Part shown: positions 33,746 through 41,660 of the stretch, one piece after another
How the letters are laid out: each line of letters begins with the position of its first letter
How positions within the stretch are numbered: position 1 is the stretch's first letter
Source: Chlamydiales bacterium
GTDB taxonomy: Bacteria; Chlamydiota; Chlamydiia; Chlamydiales; JAAKFR01
Direction of reading: 5' to 3'
NCBI GenBank assembly: GCA_022601535.1
Contig: JAJACK010000001.1
Coordinates: forward strand, 345,764-409,763
DNA length: 64,000 nucleotides
Position numbers and translations under genes: made by a program
Notes under the pieces: generated by a model
What the model saw: only the letters and a program-made list of their open reading frames with translations
Told to the model about the DNA's origin: nothing
Database searches by the model: none

Positions 33746-34148
33746 CGAGCTGTTCTTCTTCTTTCTTTTTAACCGTTAATAGATGGCGAGTATAATGGGT
33801 TTGCTTTAAATTTTCGATCACTTTTCTTTGAATAATTGCTCGTTTCATTTTTTCTCGCTTTTCTAGCAACCTCTTCCTCTCCTGTGATTGCGCTTTTTCA
33901 ATTGCTGGATGGGTTTCTCTCAAAGTTGTGAGATAGTTCAAAAATTCATTCTGCTTTTCAAGATCTCCCTTTTCCCGCGCTCCTCTCAGCTCTTTTTCTG
34001 TCCGCTCAATTTCTTCGCAAATTGAGAGAAGCCTCCCTTCAAACCACTCAATTTTAGAACGGATTTGGGCAAGCTCCACCTCTTCTCTTCGAACAATGTT
34101 TTTTTTCCATTTTAGAAGTGTTTCAAACTTAAACCGGAAGGCTTTCAT
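33714..34148 (-). CDS. fliJ: FliJ/SctO-like coiled-coil export chaperone
   Basis: A 144-residue, highly charged helical protein. The start at 34148 gives MKAFRFKFETLLKWKKN, the characteristic FliJ opening ('F.F.LE.lL..r'), and the rest is two long antiparallel helices. FliJ-type stalks insert into the ATPase ring of flagellar and type III export machines and couple ATP use to export. Its position directly after the fliI ATPase gene (20-bp overlap) supports the call. An earlier in-frame ATG 7 codons upstream is less FliJ-like. Confidence 0.8.
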   Translation of the reverse strand: MKAFRFKFETLLKWKKNIVRREEVELAQIRSKIEWFEGRLLSICEEIERTEKELRGAREKGDLEKQNEFLNYLTTLRETHPAIEKAQSQERKRLLEKREKMKRAIIQRKVIENLKQTHYTRHLLTVKKKEEEQLDELRRAKNSR

Positions 34149-35421
34149 ACCACTTCTCGTCTTCCTCATCTTGCTTCAAAAATGCTCGAATTTGATCGAT
34201 TTTTTCAAATGCTTCATCGATTTTAACATTCGACCCTGCTGTATAAGCACCGATATCGACAAGCTCTTTTGCTTCCATATAGGTGTGGAGGTGTGAACGG
34301 AGGAGAGTCGCTTGCCGCCTATGCTCTTTGCTCGCTAATGTATTCATCAATCTCGATAAGCTTTTTAAAATATCAATCGGAGGGAAATGCCCTATTTCAC
34401 TCAACTGCCTTGAGAGATGAATATGTCCATCGAGAAGAGAACGCATCTGCTCTGGTATGGGATCTCCCATCTCTTCCTCATCGGTCAAAATCGTATAAAT
34501 TCCTGTAATAGAACCTTTTTCATTATTCCCAGTCCGCTCAAGCAGTTGTGGAAGATCGGCAAAAACAGAAGGTGTATAGCCACGTGTTGTAGGAGGCTCT
34601 CCAATGGCAAGTCCAATTTCACGAAGCGCCATTGCATACCGAGAGATCGAATCCATCATAAGGATCACTTTTTTTCCACGGTCTCGAAAGTATTCTGCAA
34701 TCGCAGTCGCCACATTTGCCGCTTTTTTCCGCAAAAGAGCCGTCTGATCGGAGGTTGCAACAACAACTACAGAGCGAGCAAGCCCTTCAGGTCCTAAATC
34801 ATTTTCAATAAAAGAGCGCACCTCTCGTCCTCGCTCACCTACAAGAGCAATCACATTGATGTCAGCTTGAGCTCTTTTTGCAATCATCCCCATCAGAGTT
34901 GATTTCCCCACCCCTGGTGCTGAAAAAATCCCCACTCGTTGCCCCCACCCGAGAGTGCAAAGAGAATCGATTGCTCGAACTCCACTCTTCAAAATGGTGT
35001 CGATAGGAGGACGACTCAATGCCGGTGGTGGTGGAGCACGAACAGGATAGCTCACCTCACTTAACAATGGGCCTTTTCCATCAATTGGACGACCAAGTGC
35101 ATCTAATACACGTCCACAAAGAGCTGTTGAAACAGAGACTCGATGCACCTGCTCCGTTGAAAAAACTTCTGACCCTGGAGCGATCAAAGAGAGATCTTCA
35201 AGAGTCATAAGAAGAACTTTATGATCTTTAAAACCAACAACTTCTGCTATTATAGGGTGTTCACCCTTCCCATAGATATAACACACTTCACCGATAGAGA
35301 CATCAGGGCCAACCGATTCGATGAGAAGTCCGATCACATGGGTCACCCTTCCACTTGGACGTGGACCTCCCCATTTCTCTACAGATGCGCGCTCTTTACT
35401 GAGATAATTTCGCACGCACAT
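34129..35421 (-). CDS. fliI: Flagellar/type III export ATPase FliI
   Basis: Hexameric ATPase of the F1-beta family that unfolds export substrates. The N-terminal beta-barrel is residues 20-95. Walker A is SAPGVGKST (about 167-175). The Walker B region is VILMMDSISRYAMALREIGL (about 250-269). GYTPSVFADLPQLLERTG (about 283-300) is the export-ATPase signature that separates FliI/SctN from ATP synthase subunits. At 430 residues it is normal. It overlaps fliH by 26 bp. Chlamydiae are non-motile and carry a second export ATPase (SctN/CdsN) elsewhere, so this is the flagellar-type paralogue. Confidence 0.92.
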   Translation of the reverse strand: MCVRNYLSKERASVEKWGGPRPSGRVTHVIGLLIESVGPDVSIGEVCYIYGKGEHPIIAEVVGFKDHKVLLMTLEDLSLIAPGSEVFSTEQVHRVSVSTALCGRVLDALGRPIDGKGPLLSEVSYPVRAPPPPALSRPPIDTILKSGVRAIDSLCTLGWGQRVGIFSAPGVGKSTLMGMIAKRAQADINVIALVGERGREVRSFIENDLGPEGLARSVVVVATSDQTALLRKKAANVATAIAEYFRDRGKKVILMMDSISRYAMALREIGLAIGEPPTTRGYTPSVFADLPQLLERTGNNEKGSITGIYTILTDEEEMGDPIPEQMRSLLDGHIHLSRQLSEIGHFPPIDILKSLSRLMNTLASKEHRRQATLLRSHLHTYMEAKELVDIGAYTAGSNVKIDEAFEKIDQIRAFLKQDEEDEKWYESLPV

Positions 35422-35971
35422 CCTCCAGTTGCCTATTGATCTGAGCGTTGAGAAGGCCGCTTGCCGCTTCGATACGGCAATCTCCTCGTTGGATCAAAGG
35501 ATCACTAAGATAGCGAATACTTCCCGTTTCCAATGGGAATGTTTGCTGAAACAGCACAAGGTCATCGGGCGCTAAAAAAACCTTAAGAGGGTGATTCCCG
35601 AAATGTTTTAAAGCTTGATTGAGGAGAGAGTGGATCAGTTTTTCATGCACTTTTGGTTGGGCAAGCTCTGTGCGGATGATTTTTTCAGCAACAGTTAGAG
35701 AAAAATCGATCACCTCTGGCTTCATCTCACTGAGCAGTTGCTCTTTCTGTTCTACAAGCTTATCGGCAATGGTGTGCAAAAGAAGTGTCAAGCTTTTGAG
35801 CTCTTCCACAGCTTTTGCATACCCTCGCCTTTCCCCCTCTTCCTTTCCTTTGGAAAAGGCATTTTTATATTCATTTTCATAGAGAAGATCTTCCCGCTGT
35901 TCTGTGGGAAGAAGTTCCCGATTTTCACTTAAGAAAACAATTTTATCACACTTTGCATCACGAATAATCAC
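35396..35971 (-). CDS. fliH: FliH/SctL-type ATPase regulator
   Basis: A 191-residue stator-like protein. An N-terminal variable part is followed by a long charged helix (ENEYKNAFSKGKEEGERRGY, about 28-47, with the GxxxG-like spacing seen in FliH). The C-terminal domain has VDFSLTVAEKIIRTELAQ-like sequence near 105-122 and ends with LIQRGDCRIEAASGLLNAQI, the FliH 'gdc.iet..g.iDa.i' signature. It dimerises on FliI. It overlaps fliF by 4 bp. Confidence 0.88.
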   Translation of the reverse strand: MIIRDAKCDKIVFLSENRELLPTEQREDLLYENEYKNAFSKGKEEGERRGYAKAVEELKSLTLLLHTIADKLVEQKEQLLSEMKPEVIDFSLTVAEKIIRTELAQPKVHEKLIHSLLNQALKHFGNHPLKVFLAPDDLVLFQQTFPLETGSIRYLSDPLIQRGDCRIEAASGLLNAQINRQLEDVRAKLSQ

Positions 35972-37191
35972 GCTTCATTCTCCAAATGAGCCAACACCTC
36001 TTCTTGAAAAGGGTCGGGGAAATGGATTAAAATCTCTTCTGCACGATGAGGCTCTAAGTAAGAGAGCATGATCGCAATTGTTTGAGGATCTTCACCCTTC
36101 ACCGAGTCGGCAAGTTTTTGCACATCGATTTTCGTCATCATCTCTTTTAACAATGTTTCATCCGGCTGTTCATTTCTTTTTCGGAAGTAGTAAAATAGAG
36201 GGAGCAAGAGAGCGAGAAGGACAAGAGCAGAAAAAAGGACAAAATTGAATTTCCCTCCCTGCTCTTTTGATTCAACCCATGTACTCCGCTTTTTTTCAAA
36301 AGGAACAAAGTCGACAACCGTTTCAAATTCCACCCCATATCCCCTTCCAATCGCTTCTAATTGATGTTTCATCTCTTTTTCAAAAGGGAGATCTGCAAGG
36401 AGCTTATCGATCAAAAGAGCGATGAAAACCTTCCCATTTAAAAGTTGTATCGAAGCGTGGTAGTGCTCTTTTCCAAACACCTTTAAACAGAGAGATTCAA
36501 TCTGATCACGGATTTGCTCCTCTAAAATCACGGTGCTCTCTCCAGAGGCTTGGTAAAGCCTTCCTTTCGTATCAGAAATTGCAATATTTGCAGGCTCAAG
36601 CCCACGGACAGCACCTGCTAAGTGATAAGTGATCGCTTTGAGCTGTGATTCTCCCAAACGAGCTCCATGCATCACTGTGATAATAACAGACGCTTTTGTT
36701 TGTAACTGCTGTCCTCCAAAAGCACGTATCGGGGCGATATCTAGAATCACACTTGCACTTTTGATATTCTCAAAGCCAGCTAAATCTTTCTCAAGTTGCC
36801 CCTTCAACGCACGCATCTCTAGCACCTGCAACTCCTTTTCCCCTTTGATCCACGTATTGGTATCAAAAAGTTCAAACCCCTTTCCATTCTCCTTTCCTCC
36901 CAATCCTGATGTTGAGAGGTCAAAACGGATCCGCTCAGCTTGATCTGCTGGAACACAAATCCCCTGTTTATCTTTATAAGGGATCGACATTCCATCTAAA
37001 AAAGCGACCACCTCACCCTCCTCAACAGGAGAGAGATTGGGATAGAGAAGGACAAAAGAATTAGAAGAAGAGCGGGTCAATGTGACAGAAAAAATGAGGA
37101 GCAAAGAGAGAAGGACCACCGTAGCAACCAACTTTTGCTTCGGCTTTGTTTTTGTCCAAATCTTCAATAGCTGTTTGAAAAGCTCTTTCAT
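35968..37191 (-). CDS. fliF: FliF-type MS-ring protein with a FliG-like C-terminus
   Basis: A 407-residue double-pass ring protein. TM1 is at about 23-40. The periplasmic YscJ/FliF ring domains span about 45-215 (FVLLYPNLSPVEEGEVVAFL; LEKDLAGFENIKSASVILDI). TM2 is at about 318-336 (FVLFSALVLLALLLPLFYY). The cytoplasmic tail (about 345-407) contains GEDPQTIAIMLSYLEPHRAE followed by EILIHFPDPFQEE, which matches the FliG middle-domain motif 'hPQtiAlils.l.p..Aa.iL..lp'. The protein is much shorter than enterobacterial FliF (about 550). It is first in the operon running to gpsA. The fused FliG-like part suggests ring and switch functions in one protein. Confidence 0.88.
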   Translation of the reverse strand: MKELFKQLLKIWTKTKPKQKLVATVVLLSLLLIFSVTLTRSSSNSFVLLYPNLSPVEEGEVVAFLDGMSIPYKDKQGICVPADQAERIRFDLSTSGLGGKENGKGFELFDTNTWIKGEKELQVLEMRALKGQLEKDLAGFENIKSASVILDIAPIRAFGGQQLQTKASVIITVMHGARLGESQLKAITYHLAGAVRGLEPANIAISDTKGRLYQASGESTVILEEQIRDQIESLCLKVFGKEHYHASIQLLNGKVFIALLIDKLLADLPFEKEMKHQLEAIGRGYGVEFETVVDFVPFEKKRSTWVESKEQGGKFNFVLFSALVLLALLLPLFYYFRKRNEQPDETLLKEMMTKIDVQKLADSVKGEDPQTIAIMLSYLEPHRAEEILIHFPDPFQEEVLAHLENEA

Positions 37192-37229
37192 GCTATCCTT
37201 ATCTCTAACAAAAGCAAAACATTATTTAA

Positions 37230-38258
37230 ATGATATTTCTTATCCCCTACAACGAAATCCTTCCGACTAAGAGAGCGCACGATTTTTTTCTTTTCAAAGA
37301 AGCTGTCACATTGGCCAATTGTGGACACGATGTCCACCTCGTTTGTGGAAGAGGAACACCCGACGATGAAACGCTTTACAAACACTACGGCAAAAAAGGG
37401 TCGCTCACCATTCACCGCCTTCCTATTATTCGAAAGAATAACCCCTTTGGAGTCAGTTGGAATCGCCCTTTTTTCGCTGCATGCCAAACATTGATTCAAA
37501 AAATCAAACCTGACCGAGTATTACTAAGCGTCCTAAAACAGGCAGCTTACCACCTAGACCGACGGGTTAAAGGGGTAAAATACATCTATGAAGCGCACGA
37601 AATTTCCGCCTATCCTTCTCAACCTAGAGGGAAGCTGTATGATAAAGAGAAGATGATGATGATGCAAGCCGACCAGATCGTTGTCACAACAAACCAACTA
37701 AAAACCCTTCTTAAAACAGCTCCTTATAACCTCAAAACACCGATTAAGACCATCCCCCTTGCAACAGATTTTTCTCCTCTTTCCCCATATGATGGCCCCC
37801 CTATCCTCACCTATGTTGGGCAGCTTTACAAAGAGCAAGGTATTGCAGATCTCATCGAAGCTGTCAAAGGAGAGTCGATTGACCTGAGGATTGTAGGAGG
37901 CAATAAAGAAGAGATTGCACTGCTCGACAAAAATCTTCCTAATGTTAGCTTTACAGGCTTTGTTGCTCCCCAAGATTTAAGGGGAGTGATCGAAGAGACG
38001 ACCGCTTTTGTTGCTCCTTTCCATTTAACGGGTAGAATGCCCTATGTCGCACATACAAAGCTCGATGAGTATGCAGCATGGGGGAGACCGATCATTGCAC
38101 CGAACACTCCTGTTGTGACAGAGCATTTTACAAGGGGAGTTTTGACCTATACTTCTACTGAAGAGTTAAAGAGTTGTATCCAGGAGATTTCCACATTCGA
38201 AACACTTCCTCCTCCTCCCCTTTCATGGGAGGAGAGGGTCTCACAGCTCGTAAAATAG
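37230..38258 (+). CDS. GT4-type glycosyltransferase
   Basis: A 342-residue GT-B glycosyltransferase. The N-terminal acceptor domain contains AVTLANCGHDVHLVCGRG (about 26-43). The C-terminal domain begins at about 190 with LTYVGQLYKEQGIADLIEAV (about 192-211), and the 'E..g...' region is replaced by APFHLTGRMPYVAHTKLDEY then AAWGRPIIAPNTPVV (about 271-305). It diverges from fliF with 38 bp between them. Donor and acceptor are not evident; a surface glycan role is likely. Confidence 0.78.
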   Translation: MIFLIPYNEILPTKRAHDFFLFKEAVTLANCGHDVHLVCGRGTPDDETLYKHYGKKGSLTIHRLPIIRKNNPFGVSWNRPFFAACQTLIQKIKPDRVLLSVLKQAAYHLDRRVKGVKYIYEAHEISAYPSQPRGKLYDKEKMMMMQADQIVVTTNQLKTLLKTAPYNLKTPIKTIPLATDFSPLSPYDGPPILTYVGQLYKEQGIADLIEAVKGESIDLRIVGGNKEEIALLDKNLPNVSFTGFVAPQDLRGVIEETTAFVAPFHLTGRMPYVAHTKLDEYAAWGRPIIAPNTPVVTEHFTRGVLTYTSTEELKSCIQEISTFETLPPPPLSWEERVSQLVK

Positions 38259-38310
38259 AGAGATTTCTCTAATTTTCTTAAACTTTACCTGTTAAATATC
38301 CTCTCTCTTA

Positions 38311-38339
38311 TTTAAAAAAATATTTATATTATATATAAT
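38311..38339 (+). promoter_or_regulatory. Promoter candidate upstream of the putative small RNA
   Basis: TTTAAA (38311-38316), a 17-bp AT-only-like spacer, and a perfect TATAAT (38334-38339). Transcription would begin at about 38346. No coding start follows within the next 165 bases. Confidence 0.5.
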
Positions 38340-38345
38340 TTCTGA

Positions 38346-38510
38346 GCAGGTTGCTAGAGAAATTGCAGCTTCAGGTGACCTTGGATCATTCCCCCCCTTA
38401 GGACTCTAGATCAATTGATTAAACATTGATTTGAAAGCAGTAGAAGCTGATTTTCCGATTAGAACTTGATCTGAAAAGGAGATTGCAACGTGGGCAATCT
38501 CCTTTTTTTT
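38346..38510 (+). ncRNA. Putative small RNA ending in a strong intrinsic terminator
   Basis: The 298-bp gap between the glycosyltransferase and msrAB holds a promoter-like element followed by about 165 nt and a textbook terminator. No ATG-started frame fills the space. One frame (38341-38409) reads ISEQVAREIAASGDLGSFPP and two or three more residues before TAG without a start codon, so a remnant of a peptide gene is an alternative. The transcript has short internal repeats around TTGATT/AATCAA-type sequences. It matches no small RNA family that I recognise. Confidence 0.45.
38474..38510 (+). terminator. Rho-independent terminator
   Basis: GGAGATTGC (38478-38486) pairs perfectly with GCAATCTCC (38494-38502) around a 7-nt loop AACGTGG. 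The flanking AAAA before the stem can pair with the first of eight T residues (38503-38510). It is the clearest intrinsic terminator in the window. It lies 215 bp after the glycosyltransferase stop, which supports a separate transcript ending here. Confidence 0.85.
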
Positions 38511-38556
38511 CTATTCTTAATTTCATGCAAAGATTAGAGTTGAGAGGAGGGACAAA

Positions 38557-39543
38557 ATGAAATACTATCTCCTTTTAAGTTTACTTTTTTCTGGATTTTC
38601 TATGCATGGAGAAGAAAACGCAATTTTTGCAGGTGGTTGTTTTTGGTGCACACAACACGACTTCGACCATACACCAGGTGTCATCTCAACAACGGTCGGT
38701 TTTACCGGAGGGAAAGAGGTAAATCCCACATACGATCAAGTCTCATCTGGGGCTACCGGTCATGTTGAAGCGGTGAAAATCACCTTTGACCCTAAAGTAA
38801 TCTCCTATAATAAACTCCTTTCTATCTACTGGAAAAGCATCGATCCAACACAGGGGAATGGACAATTTTGCGATATTGGTGCTCAATACCGTCCGGTGAT
38901 CTTCTACACAACTCCTGCTCAAAAAGAAGAGGCTGAAGCATCAAAAGAGGCACTTACAATTTCACCAATAGAGGTTGAAATTCTCCCTGCAACACCTTTT
39001 TATGCTGCTGATGAATCTCATCAAAAATATGCTGAAAAAAATCCCATCCGATACGCCTTTTATCGTAAAAACTGTGGACGTGATGCCCGCCTCAAAGAAA
39101 TTTGGACAAACCCTCCTTCTACCGATTGTTTTGATGGGAAAAAATTGGTGTTGACCGAAGAGGAATGGAAAAAGCGACTCACAAAAGAACAGTTCTACAT
39201 CTTGCGAGAAGGAGGTACGGAACCTCCTTTTGAAAATGCCTACGCCGATGAAAAAAAATCAGGGATCTATGCGTGTGCTGGATGCAATCTCCCTCTGTTT
39301 AGCTCGGAAACAAAATATGACTCGTCAACAGGGTGGCCTAGCTTTTGGGCTCCTATCTGCGAGAAAAATGTGATCGTAAAAAAACGCTTCAATCCCTTTG
39401 CAGGGAGAGAAGCGATTTGTGCTCGGTGCAGTGGACACCTCGGCCACCTTTTCAAAGATGGCCCCCCTCCAACAGGGGAGCGGTACTGCATCAATTCCGC
39501 AGCTCTCCTCTTCTCACAAAGCGGAGTCGATAAAGATAAATAG
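38557..39543 (+). CDS. msrAB: Exported methionine sulfoxide reductase MsrA-MsrB fusion
   Basis: Repairs oxidised methionine of both stereoisomers. Residues 1-18 form a signal peptide (YYLLLSLLFSGFSMHG), so it acts in the periplasm. MsrA domain: AGGCFWCTQHDF (about 25-36, nucleophile in GCFWC) through about 170. MsrB domain: about 195-325 with zinc sites CAGC and CARC, GWPSFWAPI, and the catalytic Cys in RYCINSAALLF. This is the PilB-like order without a thioredoxin domain, so the reductant would come from another protein such as DsbD. A GAGGAGGG ribosome-binding site precedes the ATG. The 3' end overlaps the convergent lipoprotein gene by 30 bp. Confidence 0.95.
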   Translation: MKYYLLLSLLFSGFSMHGEENAIFAGGCFWCTQHDFDHTPGVISTTVGFTGGKEVNPTYDQVSSGATGHVEAVKITFDPKVISYNKLLSIYWKSIDPTQGNGQFCDIGAQYRPVIFYTTPAQKEEAEASKEALTISPIEVEILPATPFYAADESHQKYAEKNPIRYAFYRKNCGRDARLKEIWTNPPSTDCFDGKKLVLTEEEWKKRLTKEQFYILREGGTEPPFENAYADEKKSGIYACAGCNLPLFSSETKYDSSTGWPSFWAPICEKNVIVKKRFNPFAGREAICARCSGHLGHLFKDGPPPTGERYCINSAALLFSQSGVDKDK

Positions 39544-39975
39544 ATCTGTCAGTTTCCCATTGGGGATTTGTCGACCATCGAGTAAATTACCTTTGAAACT
39601 CAACATTTTGTGTTGCTCATCATAAACAGGCTCCTGCAGCTCAACGGCCATTGTCTCCATACTTTGGTCAACCATTCCAACAACCCAAATATTGGGAGGC
39701 ATTTTGGAAAAGTTTGTCGGGCTTTTTTTACTCCACGATTTGAGAAGTTCACTCAATTCAATCGCTCCAGATTCTCTCGATGGTCTGTCATGAATATAAC
39801 TCACACTAGGAGTTACATCGTGCAAAACAAGTTTCCCATTTTGCATAATTCCCTCTTTGGCATGGATGATAAAAACCCACGCTACATTATCCCCTTGTGT
39901 TGGGGGAGCTGCTTTGGCTTGACAACCAGCCATAAAAATAATGAGTGGTAGAAATAGTAATGATTTTAGCTTCAT
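39514..39975 (-). CDS. Putative lipoprotein, unknown function
   Basis: A 153-residue protein with signal peptide and lipobox FMAGC (Cys at 18). The mature part has strands such as NVAWVFIIHAKEGIMQNGKL and VTPSVSYIHDRPSRESG, then PPNIWVVGMVDQSMETMAVE, a small beta-rich fold. I do not recognise a family, though the pattern may be that of a small soluble domain binding outer-membrane components. It lies 21 bp after ggt in the same direction, probably in one transcript. Confidence 0.7.
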   Translation of the reverse strand: MKLKSLLFLPLIIFMAGCQAKAAPPTQGDNVAWVFIIHAKEGIMQNGKLVLHDVTPSVSYIHDRPSRESGAIELSELLKSWSKKSPTNFSKMPPNIWVVGMVDQSMETMAVELQEPVYDEQHKMLSFKGNLLDGRQIPNGKLTDLFIFIDSAL

Positions 39976-39996
39976 ATCTCCTCTTATCTGTTGATT

Positions 39997-41643
39997 TTAT
40001 TTTGATATAACAATTCCTTCTCGTCTTGGATCTGCCCCTCCAATCAGTTTCCCATCAGAAACTTGAATTCCACTTGTTCCACTTGGCATCCGGAGGCTTC
40101 TCACTGTAAAGCCCCGTGTTTCCATCACCTCTTTTTTATCCTCTAGAAAGGTGTTTGATTCAAGGTCCATCGCTTGACCAATTGCGCCATAGTGGGGACA
40201 AGAGATTGCCTCTTGGATGTTTAGATTAAAATCGAGCACTCCGCAAAGTGCTTGTGCAACAAAATCAATGATCCAAGGTCCTCCTGAAGAGCCGAGGACT
40301 AAGACCAGCTTCCCCTCTTTGAAAACAAAAAGAGGGGCCATTGCACTCATTGGACGTTTGTGTGGCTTGATTCCATTTGCAACTCTCATCCCTCCAAACC
40401 CTGCAGAAGGAGAGAAGTCGGTGAGTTGATTGTTAAGAAAAAACCCACCTGCCATCAATGTTGAACCAAATGCGTTTTCAATACTTGTCGATAGTGAAGC
40501 TCCATTTCCTTCACGATCAACAACACAAACATGAGAGGTGCAGGGGAGCTCTGCTGCCATCGAAGCGTGGAGTGTGATGTGGTTTTGAGGGTAGGTTCCA
40601 CGGGAAACTTTTTTTGTTGCTCGGTGTTGATTCACAAGTTTTGAGCGTTGCCTCATATAACCTCGATCGATCAGCCGCGTCGTTGGGACAGAGAAAAAAG
40701 CGGGATCTCCAACGTAGTAATTTCGATCGGCAAAGGCGAGGTTGGAGGCGTTGCAAAAAAGGGTGATAAATTCTTCCGACTCTAAATCTAGCTCTTTGAG
40801 GTTTTTGTTCTGGAGCATCAACATGATCTGGAAAACGGTAATACCTCCAGATGATGGAGGGGGAAACCCATAAATTGTATAACCTCTGTATTGGATTTTG
40901 ATAGGGCGACGGATAACTGGTTGATACGCATCTAAATCTTCCATCGTAAGCATCCCTGCATTGACCGATGCATTTTGTACAGTACGGACAATTTCCTCTC
41001 CAATTTTACCTTGGTAGAAAGGTTCGATCCCCTTGTTGGCAATCTCTCTATAGGTTGCTGCAAGCTTGGGGTTTTTTAAAAATGTTTGGTCGAAAAGATA
41101 GGCGTGTGTCTCTTCAAATGTATCGAGATTAGGTGTGGTTTGAATCAATTTTTGAAGACGAGGTGAGACAACAAATCCTCTTTCAGCAAGAGCAATTGCG
41201 TGATCAAAAAGGGTGTCCCAAGGGAGCTTCCCCTCTTTGTCATGCGCCTGCTTTAACATGGCGATCAAACCTGGCACTCCGACTGATTTTCCTCCTACAA
41301 TAGGACACTGTTGACCAGCAAGCAAATCGGTGATGTTTTCAGGTGCGATTTCTCGACCATCGAAGGCAATGACTTTTCCCCTCTCTTTATTATAATAAAG
41401 AAGAAAAGCACCTCCACCAAGACCTGATGACTGCGGTTCAACAAGACCGAGCACCAATTGGGCGGCAATGGTTGCATCCATTGCATTTCCCCCTTCCTCC
41501 AAAATAGAAAAAGCAGCCTCTGACGCGTGAGGATTGGCTGTGACAACCATCATTTCATCGCCACAAACAACCTCCTTTTCTTTGTGTCCTGTGTAAGCTT
41601 CAGGAGGGAGAGTCAAAAGTAGGGTGAGTAAAAAACAAATCAT
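39997..41643 (-). CDS. ggt: Gamma-glutamyltranspeptidase
   Basis: An Ntn hydrolase that cleaves gamma-glutamyl bonds, mainly glutathione, in the periplasm. It has an N-terminal signal (1-16) and a large subunit with NAMDATIAAQLVLGLVEPQS (about 53-72) and SGLGGGAFLLYY. The self-processing site is CTSHVCVVDREGNGASLSTS (about 364-383), whose Thr becomes the N-terminal nucleophile of the small subunit (E. coli: TTHYSVVD). PHKRPMSAMAPLFVF and GSSGGPWII follow. Length (548) is normal. It could supply glutamate or cysteinylglycine from host glutathione. Confidence 0.93.
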   Translation of the reverse strand: MICFLLTLLLTLPPEAYTGHKEKEVVCGDEMMVVTANPHASEAAFSILEEGGNAMDATIAAQLVLGLVEPQSSGLGGGAFLLYYNKERGKVIAFDGREIAPENITDLLAGQQCPIVGGKSVGVPGLIAMLKQAHDKEGKLPWDTLFDHAIALAERGFVVSPRLQKLIQTTPNLDTFEETHAYLFDQTFLKNPKLAATYREIANKGIEPFYQGKIGEEIVRTVQNASVNAGMLTMEDLDAYQPVIRRPIKIQYRGYTIYGFPPPSSGGITVFQIMLMLQNKNLKELDLESEEFITLFCNASNLAFADRNYYVGDPAFFSVPTTRLIDRGYMRQRSKLVNQHRATKKVSRGTYPQNHITLHASMAAELPCTSHVCVVDREGNGASLSTSIENAFGSTLMAGGFFLNNQLTDFSPSAGFGGMRVANGIKPHKRPMSAMAPLFVFKEGKLVLVLGSSGGPWIIDFVAQALCGVLDFNLNIQEAISCPHYGAIGQAMDLESNTFLEDKKEVMETRGFTVRSLRMPSGTSGIQVSDGKLIGGADPRREGIVISK

Positions 41644-41660
41644 CTGCTATATCTCTTTTT

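Noticed and set aside
37698-37973. A minus-strand 91-codon frame inside the second GT4 gene
   Set aside because: Antisense shadow of a gene with clear glycosyltransferase motifs.
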